The notes under the pieces: generated by a model
What the model saw: the letters and a program-made list of their open reading frames with translations, nothing else
Database searches by the model: none
Told to the model about the DNA's origin: nothing
Made by a program: the position numbers and the translations under genes
Assembly (NCBI GenBank): GCA_002507545.1
Contig: DAVR01000026.1
Coordinates: forward strand, 95,047 to 159,046
Reading direction: 5' to 3'
Length of the DNA stretch: 64,000 nucleotides
Source of the DNA: Archaeoglobus sp. UBA230
GTDB taxonomy: Archaea; Halobacteriota; Archaeoglobi; Archaeoglobales; Archaeoglobaceae
Shown here: positions 52,428 to 60,199 of the stretch, in pieces
Layout: every line of letters begins with the position of its first letter
Position numbering within the stretch: position 1 is the stretch's first letter

Positions 52428-52631
52428 ATGACAAACAAAAAATGTCCAAAATGCGGTAGCGGAAACATTGATGAAGGTAGTATTGGTGGATTTGTTTTTG
52501 GATATAAATCACATAAACAAGGTTTATTTTCAGAGCCTGTTAAAGACTTTGAAGCAAAGCTTTGTTTAGATTGTGGATATGTAGAATTTTATATAAATGT
52601 TAACGAATTAAAGAAAAAGTTGAAAAAGTAA
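52428..52631 (+). CDS. Cassette ORF: zinc-ribbon protein
   Basis: 67 residues from the ATG at 52428, preceded by GGAGG at 8 bases; the longer frame from 52332 would start inside attC site C. CPKCGSGN near residue 6 and CLDCGYVEFY near 47 form a zinc ribbon, with a Lys-rich tail (ELKKKLKK). Very AT-rich codon use. It is the only gene between sites C and D. Function unknown. Confidence 0.75.
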   Translation: MTNKKCPKCGSGNIDEGSIGGFVFGYKSHKQGLFSEPVKDFEAKLCLDCGYVEFYINVNELKKKLKK

Positions 52632-52687
52632 TTTTGCCCCTCGCTCACACTCTCACTTGCTATCGCTCGTTCGGGTCTATTGACTTT

Positions 52688-52776
52688 GTCTAACAGCAGA
52701 TATGATGCTACAGCCTTCGACTTCTACCCAAATCCTTGCTACGCTCGAACTTCTCATACCCGCCAAGACGTTAGGT
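52688..52776 (+). repeat. attC-like site D
   Basis: 89 bp. Outer boxes GTCTAAC (52688-52694) and GTTAGGT (52770-52776), both fitting attC consensus. The inner left GATATGA pairs with right CTCATACCCGCC; the centre CCAAATCCTTGCTACGCTCGAA is a weaker hairpin. It is the last recognisable copy. Confidence 0.7.
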
Positions 52777-52868
52777 ATAATCGAGAACGATCGTCATGAA
52801 CGAAATAGAAGAAAAAATATTCTTTGAAACTTTCTTAACAACTCCATTGATTTGATTCAGCTTTAAAG

Positions 52869-53004
52869 ATGACTTACAGAGACGCAAGTGATGAAATAAA
52901 CCGCTTTACCTCTCCCCCATCCCATCAAATCATATGGGGATACGTTCAGGAATTAGGAGAAAAGATAAGTCAGAAGTTTAAAGCTAATGCATATAGTCTC
53001 TACT
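52869..53004 (+). pseudogene. Transposase-like N-terminal remnant
   Basis: The frame from 52869 reads MTYRDASDEINRFTSPPSHQ and then IWGYVQELGEKISQKFKANA, the style of the DNA-binding region of archaeal DDE transposases, in which a TYREA-type helix precedes SHQTIW. It stops making sense before 53006. The catalytic part is absent. The preceding frame (from 52798, MNEIEEKIFFETFL) may belong to the same element. No terminal inverted repeats found. Confidence 0.4.
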
Positions 53005-53005
53005 A

Positions 53006-53245
53006 TCATCCTCCCATCCTCGAAAATCTGAGCTCTTCGATAATTTCAGCGTGAACATTTTCAGCACACTCAAAAATCACTTCAGTTTGGGGTATGTTGA
53101 GATTGCTTTTTCCCATAAACCTCATTTCTATCCTTACCTTTTCCTTATCCCTTGATGCAACGATTTCAAAATCTTTTTCAAAAATCTCGAATCCAAGTCT
53201 CTCCAGCACTCTCCTAATCTCGGCCTTTATCTCCTCAGTACTCAT
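53006..53245 (-). CDS. Small alpha/beta protein of unknown function
   Basis: 79 residues from the ATG at 53245; a GTG at 53269 overlapping the upstream stop (GTGA) would give 87. STEEIKAEIRRVLERLGFEIFEKDF then EIVASRDKEKVRIEMRFM looks like a helix followed by antiparallel strands; one cysteine. No family recognised. It follows the MBL-fold gene on the same strand. Confidence 0.65.
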   Translation of the reverse strand: MSTEEIKAEIRRVLERLGFEIFEKDFEIVASRDKEKVRIEMRFMGKSNLNIPQTEVIFECAENVHAEIIEELRFSRMGG

Positions 53246-53265
53246 TCCAAAGAGATGTATGAACT

Positions 53266-53895
53266 TCACAGAAACATCTTTGCTATTCTGAGAGAGTTGG
53301 CTATGTGCCTGCTGGCATTGCCCTCCACAACGTCCTCATGCCCTGGATACATGTTCTCAACGTCAAGCTTCGAAAGCATTTCTAAGGATTTAATCAGCTC
53401 TCTTGCACTTCCGCCAGGCAAATCAACCCTGCCAAAGCTTCCATGGGCGAAGACAGTGTCTCCACTAAAAAGCCACTTCTTTTCTGGCTCGTAAAGGCAA
53501 ATACTTCCAGGAGAGTGGCCGGGAGTGTGAATTACCTCCAAATTTGTCTCTCCAAGCTCTATTCTTTCTCCGCCTTCAAGCATAATATCGGGCTCGAAGG
53601 GTTTGAAGCTGACACCAAACATGAACGATGTAAACCCCTGAGCCTTTATCAGCGAATACTCATCCCTGTGTATTGCAATCTTGGCGATGCTCTTAAAGTG
53701 GCCTGCAGCTGCAGCATGGTCGTAGTGGGAATGGGTAAGGATTACATAATCAAGCTCTTTTGGGCTGATATATCTCGAAACTGCGTTGATAATAAACTGA
53801 ATGTCTCCTCCAACATCTATTAAGGCTTTCTTCTCGTCCAGTAACAGATAGCAGTTTGCAGCCAGTGGTGGTGCCACAATCCTTATCGGCTTCAT
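53266..53895 (-). CDS. Glyoxalase-II-like metallo-beta-lactamase hydrolase
   Basis: 209 residues. Metal ligands LTHSHYDHAAA (HxHxDH), TPGHSPGS, FSGDTVF and the final PGHE (MYPGHEDVVEGN), the complete binuclear set. ANCYLLLDEKKALIDVGG at the start is typical of hydroxyacylglutathione-hydrolase-like proteins. Cytoplasmic thioesterase of unknown substrate. Coupled to aEF-1beta upstream with a 4-base overlap. Confidence 0.9.
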   Translation of the reverse strand: MKPIRIVAPPLAANCYLLLDEKKALIDVGGDIQFIINAVSRYISPKELDYVILTHSHYDHAAAAGHFKSIAKIAIHRDEYSLIKAQGFTSFMFGVSFKPFEPDIMLEGGERIELGETNLEVIHTPGHSPGSICLYEPEKKWLFSGDTVFAHGSFGRVDLPGGSARELIKSLEMLSKLDVENMYPGHEDVVEGNASRHIANSLRIAKMFL

Positions 53896-54158
53896 AGCAA
53901 CTCCATGTCCTCTATTTCGACGCTCTCCACTCCGTCTATCTTGCCTATTTCTTCGATATACCTGTCTCCAATCCCTTCTGCATCAGGCATTACTGCCATT
54001 AGCACAATCGCCTTTAATCCGAAAGCTATGGGCTGTATGGCTGTGTCCCTCACCTCTACCTCCTCCATTTGAATACCCTTGATTTTCTCCAGAACTTCAT
54101 CGAGGTTAACGTCAACATCGCTCGGCATCACCCGAATCTTCATCACAACACTACCCAT
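53892..54158 (-). CDS. Translation elongation factor aEF-1beta
   Basis: 88 residues, the size of archaeal EF-1beta. VVMKIRVMPSDVDVNLDEVL at the start, IQPIAFGLKAIVLMAVMPDAEG in the middle, GVESVEIEDM at the end. It promotes GDP/GTP exchange on EF-1alpha. The neighbouring short zinc-finger gene is a conserved archaeal partner in gene order. Confidence 0.95.
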   Translation of the reverse strand: MGSVVMKIRVMPSDVDVNLDEVLEKIKGIQMEEVEVRDTAIQPIAFGLKAIVLMAVMPDAEGIGDRYIEEIGKIDGVESVEIEDMELL

Positions 54159-54167
54159 CTCATCACC

Positions 54168-54329
54168 TCACGGCCCCTCAAATCCACAGCTCTCGCAAAC
54201 GTAGGGGTTTGCGAGTTTTCTACATTTTTTACAGCGGTGAATCATCTCACCACATTCAGGACATGGAAAGGCGACATAGTTAGCACCCACGAGGACTGCT
54301 CCGCAGCTAACACATCTCGTTATGTCCAC
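54168..54329 (-). CDS. Small zinc-finger protein (DUF1610-like)
   Basis: 53 residues from a GTG start at 54329 that follows AGGTGA by 5 bases. Four CxxC knuckles: CVSCG, CPECG, CKKC and CESCGFEGP at the very end. This short protein regularly precedes aEF-1beta in archaea and probably binds RNA or the ribosome. Nine bases separate its stop from the aEF-1beta ATG. Confidence 0.92.
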   Translation of the reverse strand: MDITRCVSCGAVLVGANYVAFPCPECGEMIHRCKKCRKLANPYVCESCGFEGP

Positions 54330-54334
54330 TGAAA

Positions 54335-54943
54335 TCACCTCCCTTCTATCAGCGTGCCTTTCGCTCTTCCTCTCAATATATAATCTTTTAGCTCTTCAGG
54401 GGAGCATACGAACATGTTTATTCCATACTTTAAGAGCAGTTCAGGAGTATATGGATCAACAACGTTGCTCTTCACATCCGAAGCCTTTACTGCCGGCAGA
54501 ATGTCCTTTTCTCCACTTATCCCACCCGCAGCAGTTACCTTAACGACCTCTTTGAAGCCGAGCATATGGGCAAACCATACTGATATGCTGTCCGATGTAA
54601 CGTCCCATGAGTGAGGTAACTCGTCATATTTCCTGAGCAACATATAGGGCAGCACCACAGCCCTCTTGCATTTTTCAAACTCCTTAAATTCGTTCGGCTC
54701 TAAGACAGAGAAACCGTAATTTTCCGCCACTTCAGCAATAAAAAGTCCATAAATATTCATTGCAGCAATCGCCATCCAGTGGGATGTTGTGGGTGACAAG
54801 CCCGCATCAACTTTTCTCACAGCATCTGCAAAAACCCATCCACCAGGGATAACATAAGCTCTTTCAGCCTTGCTGAGCGCTCGAAAAATAACCTCCAATC
54901 TATCCGCTACACTTCCTCCAACCTTAACGATCACAGAAATCAC
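54335..54943 (-). CDS. Amino-acid-kinase-fold protein, probable MfnE of methanofuran synthesis
   Basis: 202 residues. [20 protein letters not shown] and [16 protein letters not shown] are the phosphate- and substrate-binding loops; [21 protein letters not shown] and [14 protein letters not shown] continue the pattern of the archaeal kinase family that includes MfnE, which phosphorylates aminomethylfuran-methyl phosphate. Archaeoglobales use methanofuran, so the role fits, but related aspartokinase-like proteins exist. Overlaps its upstream gene by 4 bases. Confidence 0.75.
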   Translation of the reverse strand: MISVIVKVGGSVADRLEVIFRALSKAERAYVIPGGWVFADAVRKVDAGLSPTTSHWMAIAAMNIYGLFIAEVAENYGFSVLEPNEFKEFEKCKRAVVLPYMLLRKYDELPHSWDVTSDSISVWFAHMLGFKEVVKVTAAGGISGEKDILPAVKASDVKSNVVDPYTPELLLKYGINMFVCSPEELKDYILRGRAKGTLIEGR

Positions 54944-55233
54944 TTCGTTTTCTCCAGAACAGACTTCACCTTATCCTCCATCTTGCCTCCTTTTACCCTT
55001 TGGTCAATCTTTATCACATAGTAGTTTCTTGGTGATCCGCTTTGAAGTAAAACAGCATCAATTTGCTCGAGAATTTCGGCAAGCTTCTCGAAGCTTTCAA
55101 CTTCAAACGAGGTTCCCATCGGGTTCACTTCATACTTCAATCCGGCCTTTTTCAAAATTTCTATGGCTTTTGCCACATAACTGCTGAGCGACTCGCCAAC
55201 GCCTATCGGAACTACAGAAAGTTCTACAATCAT
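54940..55233 (-). CDS. MTH1187-family (thiamine-binding-like) protein
   Basis: 97 residues. VELSVVPIGVGESLSSYVAKAIEIL and YEVNPMGTSFEVESFEKL are the family hallmarks (DUF77/YkoF-like ferredoxin fold). Some members bind thiamine or its precursor; others are uncharacterised. Translationally coupled to the kinase. Confidence 0.88.
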   Translation of the reverse strand: MIVELSVVPIGVGESLSSYVAKAIEILKKAGLKYEVNPMGTSFEVESFEKLAEILEQIDAVLLQSGSPRNYYVIKIDQRVKGGKMEDKVKSVLEKTK

Positions 55234-55267
55234 ATAAAAAATAAGGGAGGTGGAGATATTTAAAGTT

Positions 55268-56428
55268 TTAAAGCCGGTCTATCACGGGAATGGGGAGCTT
55301 ATTTGACTTAGTACTCTCTCTGACCCTGGATTTGGGTTTCGAAAACGCCCTCTCCTCAATATTTCTCAAATCCTTTATTTTCCTCTGTTGCGGTATGTGC
55401 TCGTAGTTCAGTGAGCCAACAAACTCTTTGTCCTTTATTCCGGTCATAATCGAGACGACTCTGACGAACCCCTCAAACTCCTTATCAATTCTTGCACCCC
55501 ATATCACGTTGGCGTTGTCGTCAATCTCGAAGGTTAGATTCCTTATGATTTCCTCAGCCTCCTTGAGCGTTAGGTCATGCCCGCCGGATATATGCACAAG
55601 AGAGCCAGTTGCACCTCTGTAGTCAACATCGAGGAGTGGGTGAGACAGGCAATCCCTGACCACAGCATTTGCCTTGTCCTGTGCCTTAGCCTCCCCAACA
55701 AGCATTACCGCAACTCCACCCTGACCCATTATCGCCTTAACATCTGCAAAATCAATATTCACAAGGGATGGAGTGGTTATTGTGTCTGAAATACCCTTAA
55801 TTGTCTCGGCGATGAGCTGATCCATCACACTGAATGCAGCATCAATGGGCAGATTGGGATAGTATTCAAGAAGCTTGTTGTTATCCAGCACCACAACCGT
55901 GTCGCAAATCTCCTTCAGTTCATCAAGCCCCTCAAGTGCCTTCTGAATTCTCGCCCTTTCAACCTTAAAGGGCATCTGTGCAAATCCGATAACAATTGCG
56001 CCCTGTTTTTTTGCCACATCAGCAACAACAGGTGCTGAGCCCGTTCCTGTTCCTCCACCCATACCAGCACAGATGAAAACCATGTCAGAATCACATAGTA
56101 ACTCTTCAAGCACGTTTCTCGCAAGTTCAGCAGCTTTCCTTCCAATCTCAGGATATCCGCCAGCACCAAGACCACGTGTTATGCTCCTCCCTATGAGCAC
56201 TCTCTTGTCAGCCTTTGTTCTCAATAACTGCTGCTTGTCGGTGTTTATCGCAATCGTCATCGCACTTTCGACTTCCATTTTTGACAGCCTGTTCACTGTA
56301 TTGTTTCCACTGCCACCACATCCCACAACCACTATCTTCGGAGTTTCAAAGTCCTTTATGTCATCGCTCCCTCTGCTCATCCTTTCCTGCTCCAAAAACA
56401 TCTGGGCTTTACTAACAATACTCTTCAT
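55268..56428 (-). CDS. ftsZ: Cell division protein FtsZ
   Basis: 386 residues from the ATG at 56428, chosen because AGGAGGT precedes it by 8 bases; a longer frame to 56494 overlaps the RHH gene. [17 protein letters not shown] is the first nucleotide loop, [19 protein letters not shown] the tubulin signature, and [19 protein letters not shown] the T7 region. The C-terminus is basic ([16 protein letters not shown]) as in archaeal FtsZ tails that bind SepF. It polymerises at midcell. Confidence 0.97.
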   Translation of the reverse strand: MKSIVSKAQMFLEQERMSRGSDDIKDFETPKIVVVGCGGSGNNTVNRLSKMEVESAMTIAINTDKQQLLRTKADKRVLIGRSITRGLGAGGYPEIGRKAAELARNVLEELLCDSDMVFICAGMGGGTGTGSAPVVADVAKKQGAIVIGFAQMPFKVERARIQKALEGLDELKEICDTVVVLDNNKLLEYYPNLPIDAAFSVMDQLIAETIKGISDTITTPSLVNIDFADVKAIMGQGGVAVMLVGEAKAQDKANAVVRDCLSHPLLDVDYRGATGSLVHISGGHDLTLKEAEEIIRNLTFEIDDNANVIWGARIDKEFEGFVRVVSIMTGIKDKEFVGSLNYEHIPQQRKIKDLRNIEERAFSKPKSRVRESTKSNKLPIPVIDRL

Positions 56429-56441
56429 TTCAAACAACCTC

Positions 56442-56624
56442 CTATCTGAAACTATCCAGTTCGGCAATTTTCTCAAGCTGCTCCTTATATTCATCCAGCA
56501 GAAGCTTTACCGCATGTCTAATTGCCTCGCTAACTGACGTGAACTCCCCAGATTCAACGAGGAGTTCGAGCTTATTATAGTACTTCTCCGTCAGTCTTAT
56601 GCTTATCTTTCTGGTCGGAGGCAT
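56442..56624 (-). CDS. Ribbon-helix-helix DNA-binding protein
   Basis: 60 residues. [18 protein letters not shown] (strand and helix) and [19 protein letters not shown] are the RHH fold; the C-terminal helix [13 protein letters not shown] is added. It stands 13 bases before ftsZ on the same strand, so it probably autoregulates an RHH-ftsZ operon through the inverted repeats just upstream. Confidence 0.9.
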   Translation of the reverse strand: MPPTRKISIRLTEKYYNKLELLVESGEFTSVSEAIRHAVKLLLDEYKEQLEKIAELDSFR

Positions 56625-56652
56625 TTTTCCACCGGAAATTGTGCCCTCTATC

Positions 56653-56692
56653 GGCGGACATGGTGGGTCACATGAGCCTCCACCTGTCCGCC
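56653..56692. promoter_or_regulatory. Inverted repeat GGCGGACA/TGTCCGCC upstream of the RHH-ftsZ operon
   Basis: GGCGGACA (56653-56660) and TGTCCGCC (56685-56692) are exact reverse complements, extended inward by GGTGG/CCACC with a one-base bulge. A third related palindrome, TGTCCGACA, is at 56717-56725. RHH proteins commonly bind such short symmetric sites in tandem. Confidence 0.55.
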
Positions 56693-56815
56693 AATGTACC
56701 TCAATTAGGTATCAATTGTCCGACATTATAATATTTAAGAGTTTCGGTTTCTATTATGATAAAAGGTTTAAAAAATGAACAAGAAGGCTTAATTAAGCAG
56801 TAATAAAATTAGATC

Positions 56816-57685
56816 ATGTTCTCCGCCTACGCACCGGCACTTGTTGATTACATATACCTTATTGACTTTTATCCACCCAAGGGAGGACATTCTGTAATCA
56901 GAGCGTCAGGTAAGTCTCCGGGAGGGGCAGGGGCGAACGTTGCCCACAACATCGCTTCACTCGGAGTTGATGCCACACTTTACACAACACTCGGCAAGGA
57001 CGAGGACTCTGTTTATTTCGTTGAAAACACCAAAGCAGAGGTTGTGGCAGAAATTACTGACGAAAAGACAGGTAAAGTGCACGTTTTTGTTGATTCTGAG
57101 GGAGAGAGGACGTTCTTTGTCGAACCAAACGCAGCAGGAAAGCCTTATGTTAAGGTCGAGAAGGGAGATTATCTGTATCTTGATCCATTTCCGTCGGAAA
57201 ACAGCCTCGAATTGCAGATTGAAGCTGCAAGAAATTTTGATGGCTTTGTTATTCTAAATCCCGGCCACCCATACGTAAATTTGGGGTTCAAAAAGCTAAT
57301 TTCAATTCTTGAGCATACCGACATGCTGATCCTTTCATCTGATGAGTTCTCAGCTCTCAAAGTTGATGTTTCGGAAATGCTGAGGCATGTTGACTATCTC
57401 ATCGTGACGCAGGGGAAGCTCGGTAGTGTATGTTACACCAGAGACAGGAGTTTTCAGGCTGAGGCATTCAGAGCGAATGTCGTTGATACAACCGGTGCTG
57501 GAGATGCTTTTGCAGCGGGTTTTATTTACGGATTTATGATGGATCTACCCATTGAAATATGTCTCAAACTCGGAAACCTCTGTGGAGCTTACAATGTCGA
57601 GAGGATAGGTGCGAGAAATTTTCCTTCAAGGGAGAAGATTGAAGACTTTCTCGCAAGAGTTTTAAGGAGAGGGCATGATAATTAA
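56816..57685 (+). CDS. PfkB-family carbohydrate kinase
   Basis: 289 residues. SPGGAGANVAHNIASLG near 34 (substrate loop) and VVDTTGAGDAFAAGFIYG near 222 (anion hole and catalytic Asp) are the two PfkB signatures. It phosphorylates a sugar or nucleoside; archaeal relatives include ADP- or ATP-dependent ribokinases and nucleoside kinases, which I cannot separate here. Confidence 0.9.
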   Translation: MFSAYAPALVDYIYLIDFYPPKGGHSVIRASGKSPGGAGANVAHNIASLGVDATLYTTLGKDEDSVYFVENTKAEVVAEITDEKTGKVHVFVDSEGERTFFVEPNAAGKPYVKVEKGDYLYLDPFPSENSLELQIEAARNFDGFVILNPGHPYVNLGFKKLISILEHTDMLILSSDEFSALKVDVSEMLRHVDYLIVTQGKLGSVCYTRDRSFQAEAFRANVVDTTGAGDAFAAGFIYGFMMDLPIEICLKLGNLCGAYNVERIGARNFPSREKIEDFLARVLRRGHDN

Positions 57686-57688
57686 CTA

Positions 57689-57862
57689 ATGGACATAAGA
57701 ATTATGGCTGAGAAGCTCGGATTCAAAAGGGTATATAAAGAGGATTGTGAACTGTGCATTGTTGGATATACCGGTAAGAAGTGTCCTTATTTACGTAAGA
57801 TAGGGAAAGAGTTTTTTTGTGTCAGAGAAGCTGCGAAGAAAGACCCAAGACTCAAATTCTAA
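57689..57862 (+). CDS. Small four-cysteine protein
   Basis: 57 residues, starting 3 bases after the kinase stop. CELC, then KKCPYL, then FFCVREAA give C-x2-C-x8-C-x11-C, which could bind zinc or an Fe-S cluster. Basic overall. No family recognised. It ends 41 bases before the GGGP synthase gene. Confidence 0.6.
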   Translation: MDIRIMAEKLGFKRVYKEDCELCIVGYTGKKCPYLRKIGKEFFCVREAAKKDPRLKF

Positions 57863-57903
57863 AAACCCAAAAATTTATTATTTAAACAGGGAGTGAATCA
57901 GCA

Positions 57904-58599
57904 ATGGGCTGGAAAAGATGGAGACACATCACAAAGCTTGACCCTGACAGAGAAAACAGCGAGGAGATAATAAAGGCAGTAGTTGAGAGTGGAACTGACG
58001 CGGTCATGGTTTCAGGGACGCAAAATGTTACATACGAGAAATCAAAGGAGCTGATTGAGAAAATAGCAGAGTATGGTTTGCCAGTGGTAGTCGAACCTTC
58101 AGACCCGTCCAATGTCGTTTATGGGGTAGACCACCTTTTCATTCCAACCGTTCTGAATTCATCAGAAGGAGAATGGATTACGGGAAAGCATGCTGAATGG
58201 GTTAATATGCACTACAAGAACATCGAGCGGTTTTTTGAGATGATAGAGTCAGAATACATTGTTTTCGAGGGATATATCGTCCTCAATGCCCAATCAGCGG
58301 TTGGAAGAGTCACAAATGCAAGATGTGAAATAAGTAAGGAGCTTGCAGCGAGCTACGCGGTTGTTGGAGAGAGGATGATGAAACTGCCAATAATTTACAT
58401 CGAATACAGCGGAACTTATGGCGATCCGGAGGTTTTGGCAGAGGTGAAAAAGGTTCTTTCGAAAGCAAGACTGTTCTATGGAGGTGGGATAGATAGCAGA
58501 AAGAGAGCCAACGAAATGCTGAGATATGCCGACACGATTGTTGTTGGAAATGTAATCTACGAGAAGGGTGTAGATGCCTACCTCGAAACAATTCCTTAA
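57904..58599 (+). CDS. Geranylgeranylglyceryl phosphate synthase
   Basis: 231 residues of the PcrB/group I GGGPS family: [19 protein letters not shown] at the start, [30 protein letters not shown] and [17 protein letters not shown], with phosphate-binding Gly residues. It joins sn-glycerol-1-phosphate to geranylgeranyl diphosphate, the first ether bond of archaeal lipids. The next step is encoded immediately downstream. Confidence 0.95.
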   Translation: MGWKRWRHITKLDPDRENSEEIIKAVVESGTDAVMVSGTQNVTYEKSKELIEKIAEYGLPVVVEPSDPSNVVYGVDHLFIPTVLNSSEGEWITGKHAEWVNMHYKNIERFFEMIESEYIVFEGYIVLNAQSAVGRVTNARCEISKELAASYAVVGERMMKLPIIYIEYSGTYGDPEVLAEVKKVLSKARLFYGGGIDSRKRANEMLRYADTIVVGNVIYEKGVDAYLETIP

Positions 58600-59440
58600 A
58601 GCTTTATGGGAGCTTTTCAGACTTGAACACGGTTTGATGTATGGTTTTGGTGTGGTTATAGGCGTGTATGTTTCCAATCCCCACTTCACTGATTTTTCAA
58701 AGGTGCTGTTTGGTTATCTGACGGCCGTCTTTCTTCAGGCTTCAGCCTTTGCCCTCAACGACTACTCCGATTATGAAGTAGATGTTGCCAACAACAGGCT
58801 TGACAGACCGCTTGTCAGAGGAGATTTGAGCAGAGATGCCGCTTTAAAGTCAGGTCTGCTGATGATGCCTCTCGGTTTTACTGCTGCAGGACTGATTTCT
58901 CCTCTCGCCCTTCTTTTTGCGGTTGTCGTGACCATTATCGGATACTCCTACAACATAAAGCTCAAGGAGTATGGATTTGCGGGTAATGTTTACATAGCCT
59001 TCACCATGGCTGCCCCTTTTCTTTTCGGAAGTATAGTTGTTAGTGATAGGATAACCGAGAGTGCTGTCCTGCTTTCATCAATGGCATTCCTATCAGGGTT
59101 GGGTAGAGAGGTAATGAAGGGGATTGAGGATGTTGAGGGTGACGCACTGAGGAATGTGAGGAGTATTGCGAGGGTAATGGGTCTGAGAGTGGCAGCACTA
59201 ATTTCCGCCTTGCTTTATGCTGCGGCTGTGTTGATAAGTCCTCTCCCCCTTCTGGTGCTGGAAGAATATATGACGGATATAAAATATGCGATTCCGGTTG
59301 TGATTACAGATGTAATGCTGCTATACGTTGCGGTGATGGTTGTCAGAAAGTATGAGAAAGAGCTAATACCCAAATACAGAAAGCTGACCTTGATTGCAAT
59401 GAGTTTCGGACTCATTGGTTTTCTCGCCGGAGCCTTTTAG
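58574..59440 (+). CDS. UbiA-family prenyltransferase, probable DGGGP synthase
   Basis: 288 residues, about eight membrane helices. The first Asp motif is [22 protein letters not shown] and the second [14 protein letters not shown], both Mg2+-diphosphate binding. It adds the second geranylgeranyl chain to GGGP in the membrane. It overlaps the GGGPS gene by 26 bases, a strong argument for the lipid role over a quinone role. Confidence 0.9.
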   Translation: MPTSKQFLKALWELFRLEHGLMYGFGVVIGVYVSNPHFTDFSKVLFGYLTAVFLQASAFALNDYSDYEVDVANNRLDRPLVRGDLSRDAALKSGLLMMPLGFTAAGLISPLALLFAVVVTIIGYSYNIKLKEYGFAGNVYIAFTMAAPFLFGSIVVSDRITESAVLLSSMAFLSGLGREVMKGIEDVEGDALRNVRSIARVMGLRVAALISALLYAAAVLISPLPLLVLEEYMTDIKYAIPVVITDVMLLYVAVMVVRKYEKELIPKYRKLTLIAMSFGLIGFLAGAF

Positions 59441-59477
59441 AGCAAGATTTATAATACCAGCAGCCGATTTTAGCCAA

Positions 59478-59551
59478 GGACCCGTAGCCTAGCAGGACAG
59501 GGCGTGGGCCTCCTAAGCCCAAGGTCGCGGGTTCGAATCCCGCCGGGTCCG
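59478..59551 (+). tRNA. tRNA-Arg (anticodon CCT)
   Basis: Complete cloverleaf: acceptor GGACCCG/CGGGTCC, D-arm GCCT/GGGC, anticodon stem TGGGC/GCCCA with loop CTCCTAA (anticodon CCT, reading AGG), T-arm GCGGG-TTCGAAT-CCCGC, discriminator G. No intron and no encoded CCA. AGG is a major Arg codon in this window. Confidence 0.95.
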
Positions 59552-59643
59552 CTTTTGTTTTTGGTGTGAAATCTTATCGCTCTTCACCGATCTGATTATA
59601 ACAATAGTAACAGTAACAATAGTTACTTGTTCATATAAACATT

Positions 59644-59823
59644 ATGTTGAAAATTGAGTATGAAATCGAAAAGGAAGATACCAAGCCTCAACGAAAAAAG
59701 TTTGCAGTAGTAGAGAAAACAGTAAAAAAAGGTTCTGAGAACCTGAGTAAAAAGGACATAATGGTATGGATTGGAATTATAGTGTCAGACATAATAAATT
59801 TAACCAATCAGGAATTTACTTAA
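59644..59823 (+). CDS. Small hypothetical ORF after tRNA-Arg
   Basis: 59 codons, highly charged then hydrophobic (MLKIEYEIEKEDTKPQRKKF; DIMVWIGIIVSDIINLTNQE). The 375 bases between UbiA and the IS remnant hold only the tRNA and this frame. AT-rich codon use and position beside a tRNA and an IS fragment suggest acquired DNA. Coding status uncertain. Confidence 0.35.
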   Translation: MLKIEYEIEKEDTKPQRKKFAVVEKTVKKGSENLSKKDIMVWIGIIVSDIINLTNQEFT

Positions 59824-60028
59824 TCCACCTCCTCGCATAACTCAGCTTCTTGCTAAACCTGTTAAAACACTCCCTAATCACGTTTTTCAGCTCATCCAGA
59901 GTTTTTATCAGCAGAGGAGAAAGCTCTCGCTTTATACTCTTCCATATGAACTCTATTGGATTTAAGTCAGGAGAATAAAGAGGAAGAAACACCAGAATGA
60001 TACTCAGCCTCGTTGTCAGCACATTCAA
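59816..60028 (-). mobile_element. IS630-family transposase C-terminal remnant
   Basis: About 70 residues. VFLPLYSPDLNPIEFIWKSI then KRELSPLLIKTLDELKNVI is the C-terminal end of IS630/Tc1-type DDE transposases, containing the last catalytic Glu (NPIE). The N-terminal two-thirds is missing. Its 5' side runs directly into a truncated membrane-protein frame, marking an old insertion point. Confidence 0.85.
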
Positions 60029-60192
60029 TTATGTTCAACTGGCACGCGATTGCCTCAGATTCGGGATCTATCACAGCCACATACTCGACGATATTCGTCT
60101 GCCCGTGGTAGATGTGATAGATTATCAGGGCCGAGTACATTGCAAGAGCTGCTGAAAGTATTGCTGTAACTTTGAGTTTGCCCTTTTGACAA
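60029..60192 (-). pseudogene. Truncated membrane-anchored protein abutting IS remnant
   Basis: From a TTG at 60192, with one surplus A in CAAAAGGG, the frame reads MSKGKLKVTAILSAALAM then YSALIIYHIYHGQTNIVEYV and VIDPESEAIACQLNIIECAD, one N-terminal membrane helix and an extracytoplasmic start. It is cut off where the IS630 remnant begins. Family not recognised. Confidence 0.45.
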
Positions 60193-60199
60193 TGCGGCG

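Noticed and set aside
50651..52776. CRISPR-like reading of the repeated units
   Set aside because: The repeats are 78-89 bp, imperfect, and 400-1100 bp apart with genes between; a CRISPR array has short identical repeats and spacers of about 35-45 bp.
50651..52776. Interpretation as ordinary REP/MITE palindromes
   Set aside because: Possible, but less likely: the conserved GTTRRRY/RYYYAAC boxes, one gene or TA pair per interval, common orientation and an adjacent recombinase fit attC cassettes better. A genome-wide search is the deciding test.
56429..56494. 22-residue N-terminal extension of FtsZ
   Set aside because: It overlaps the RHH gene and lacks a ribosome-binding site, whereas AGGAGGT precedes the ATG at 56428.
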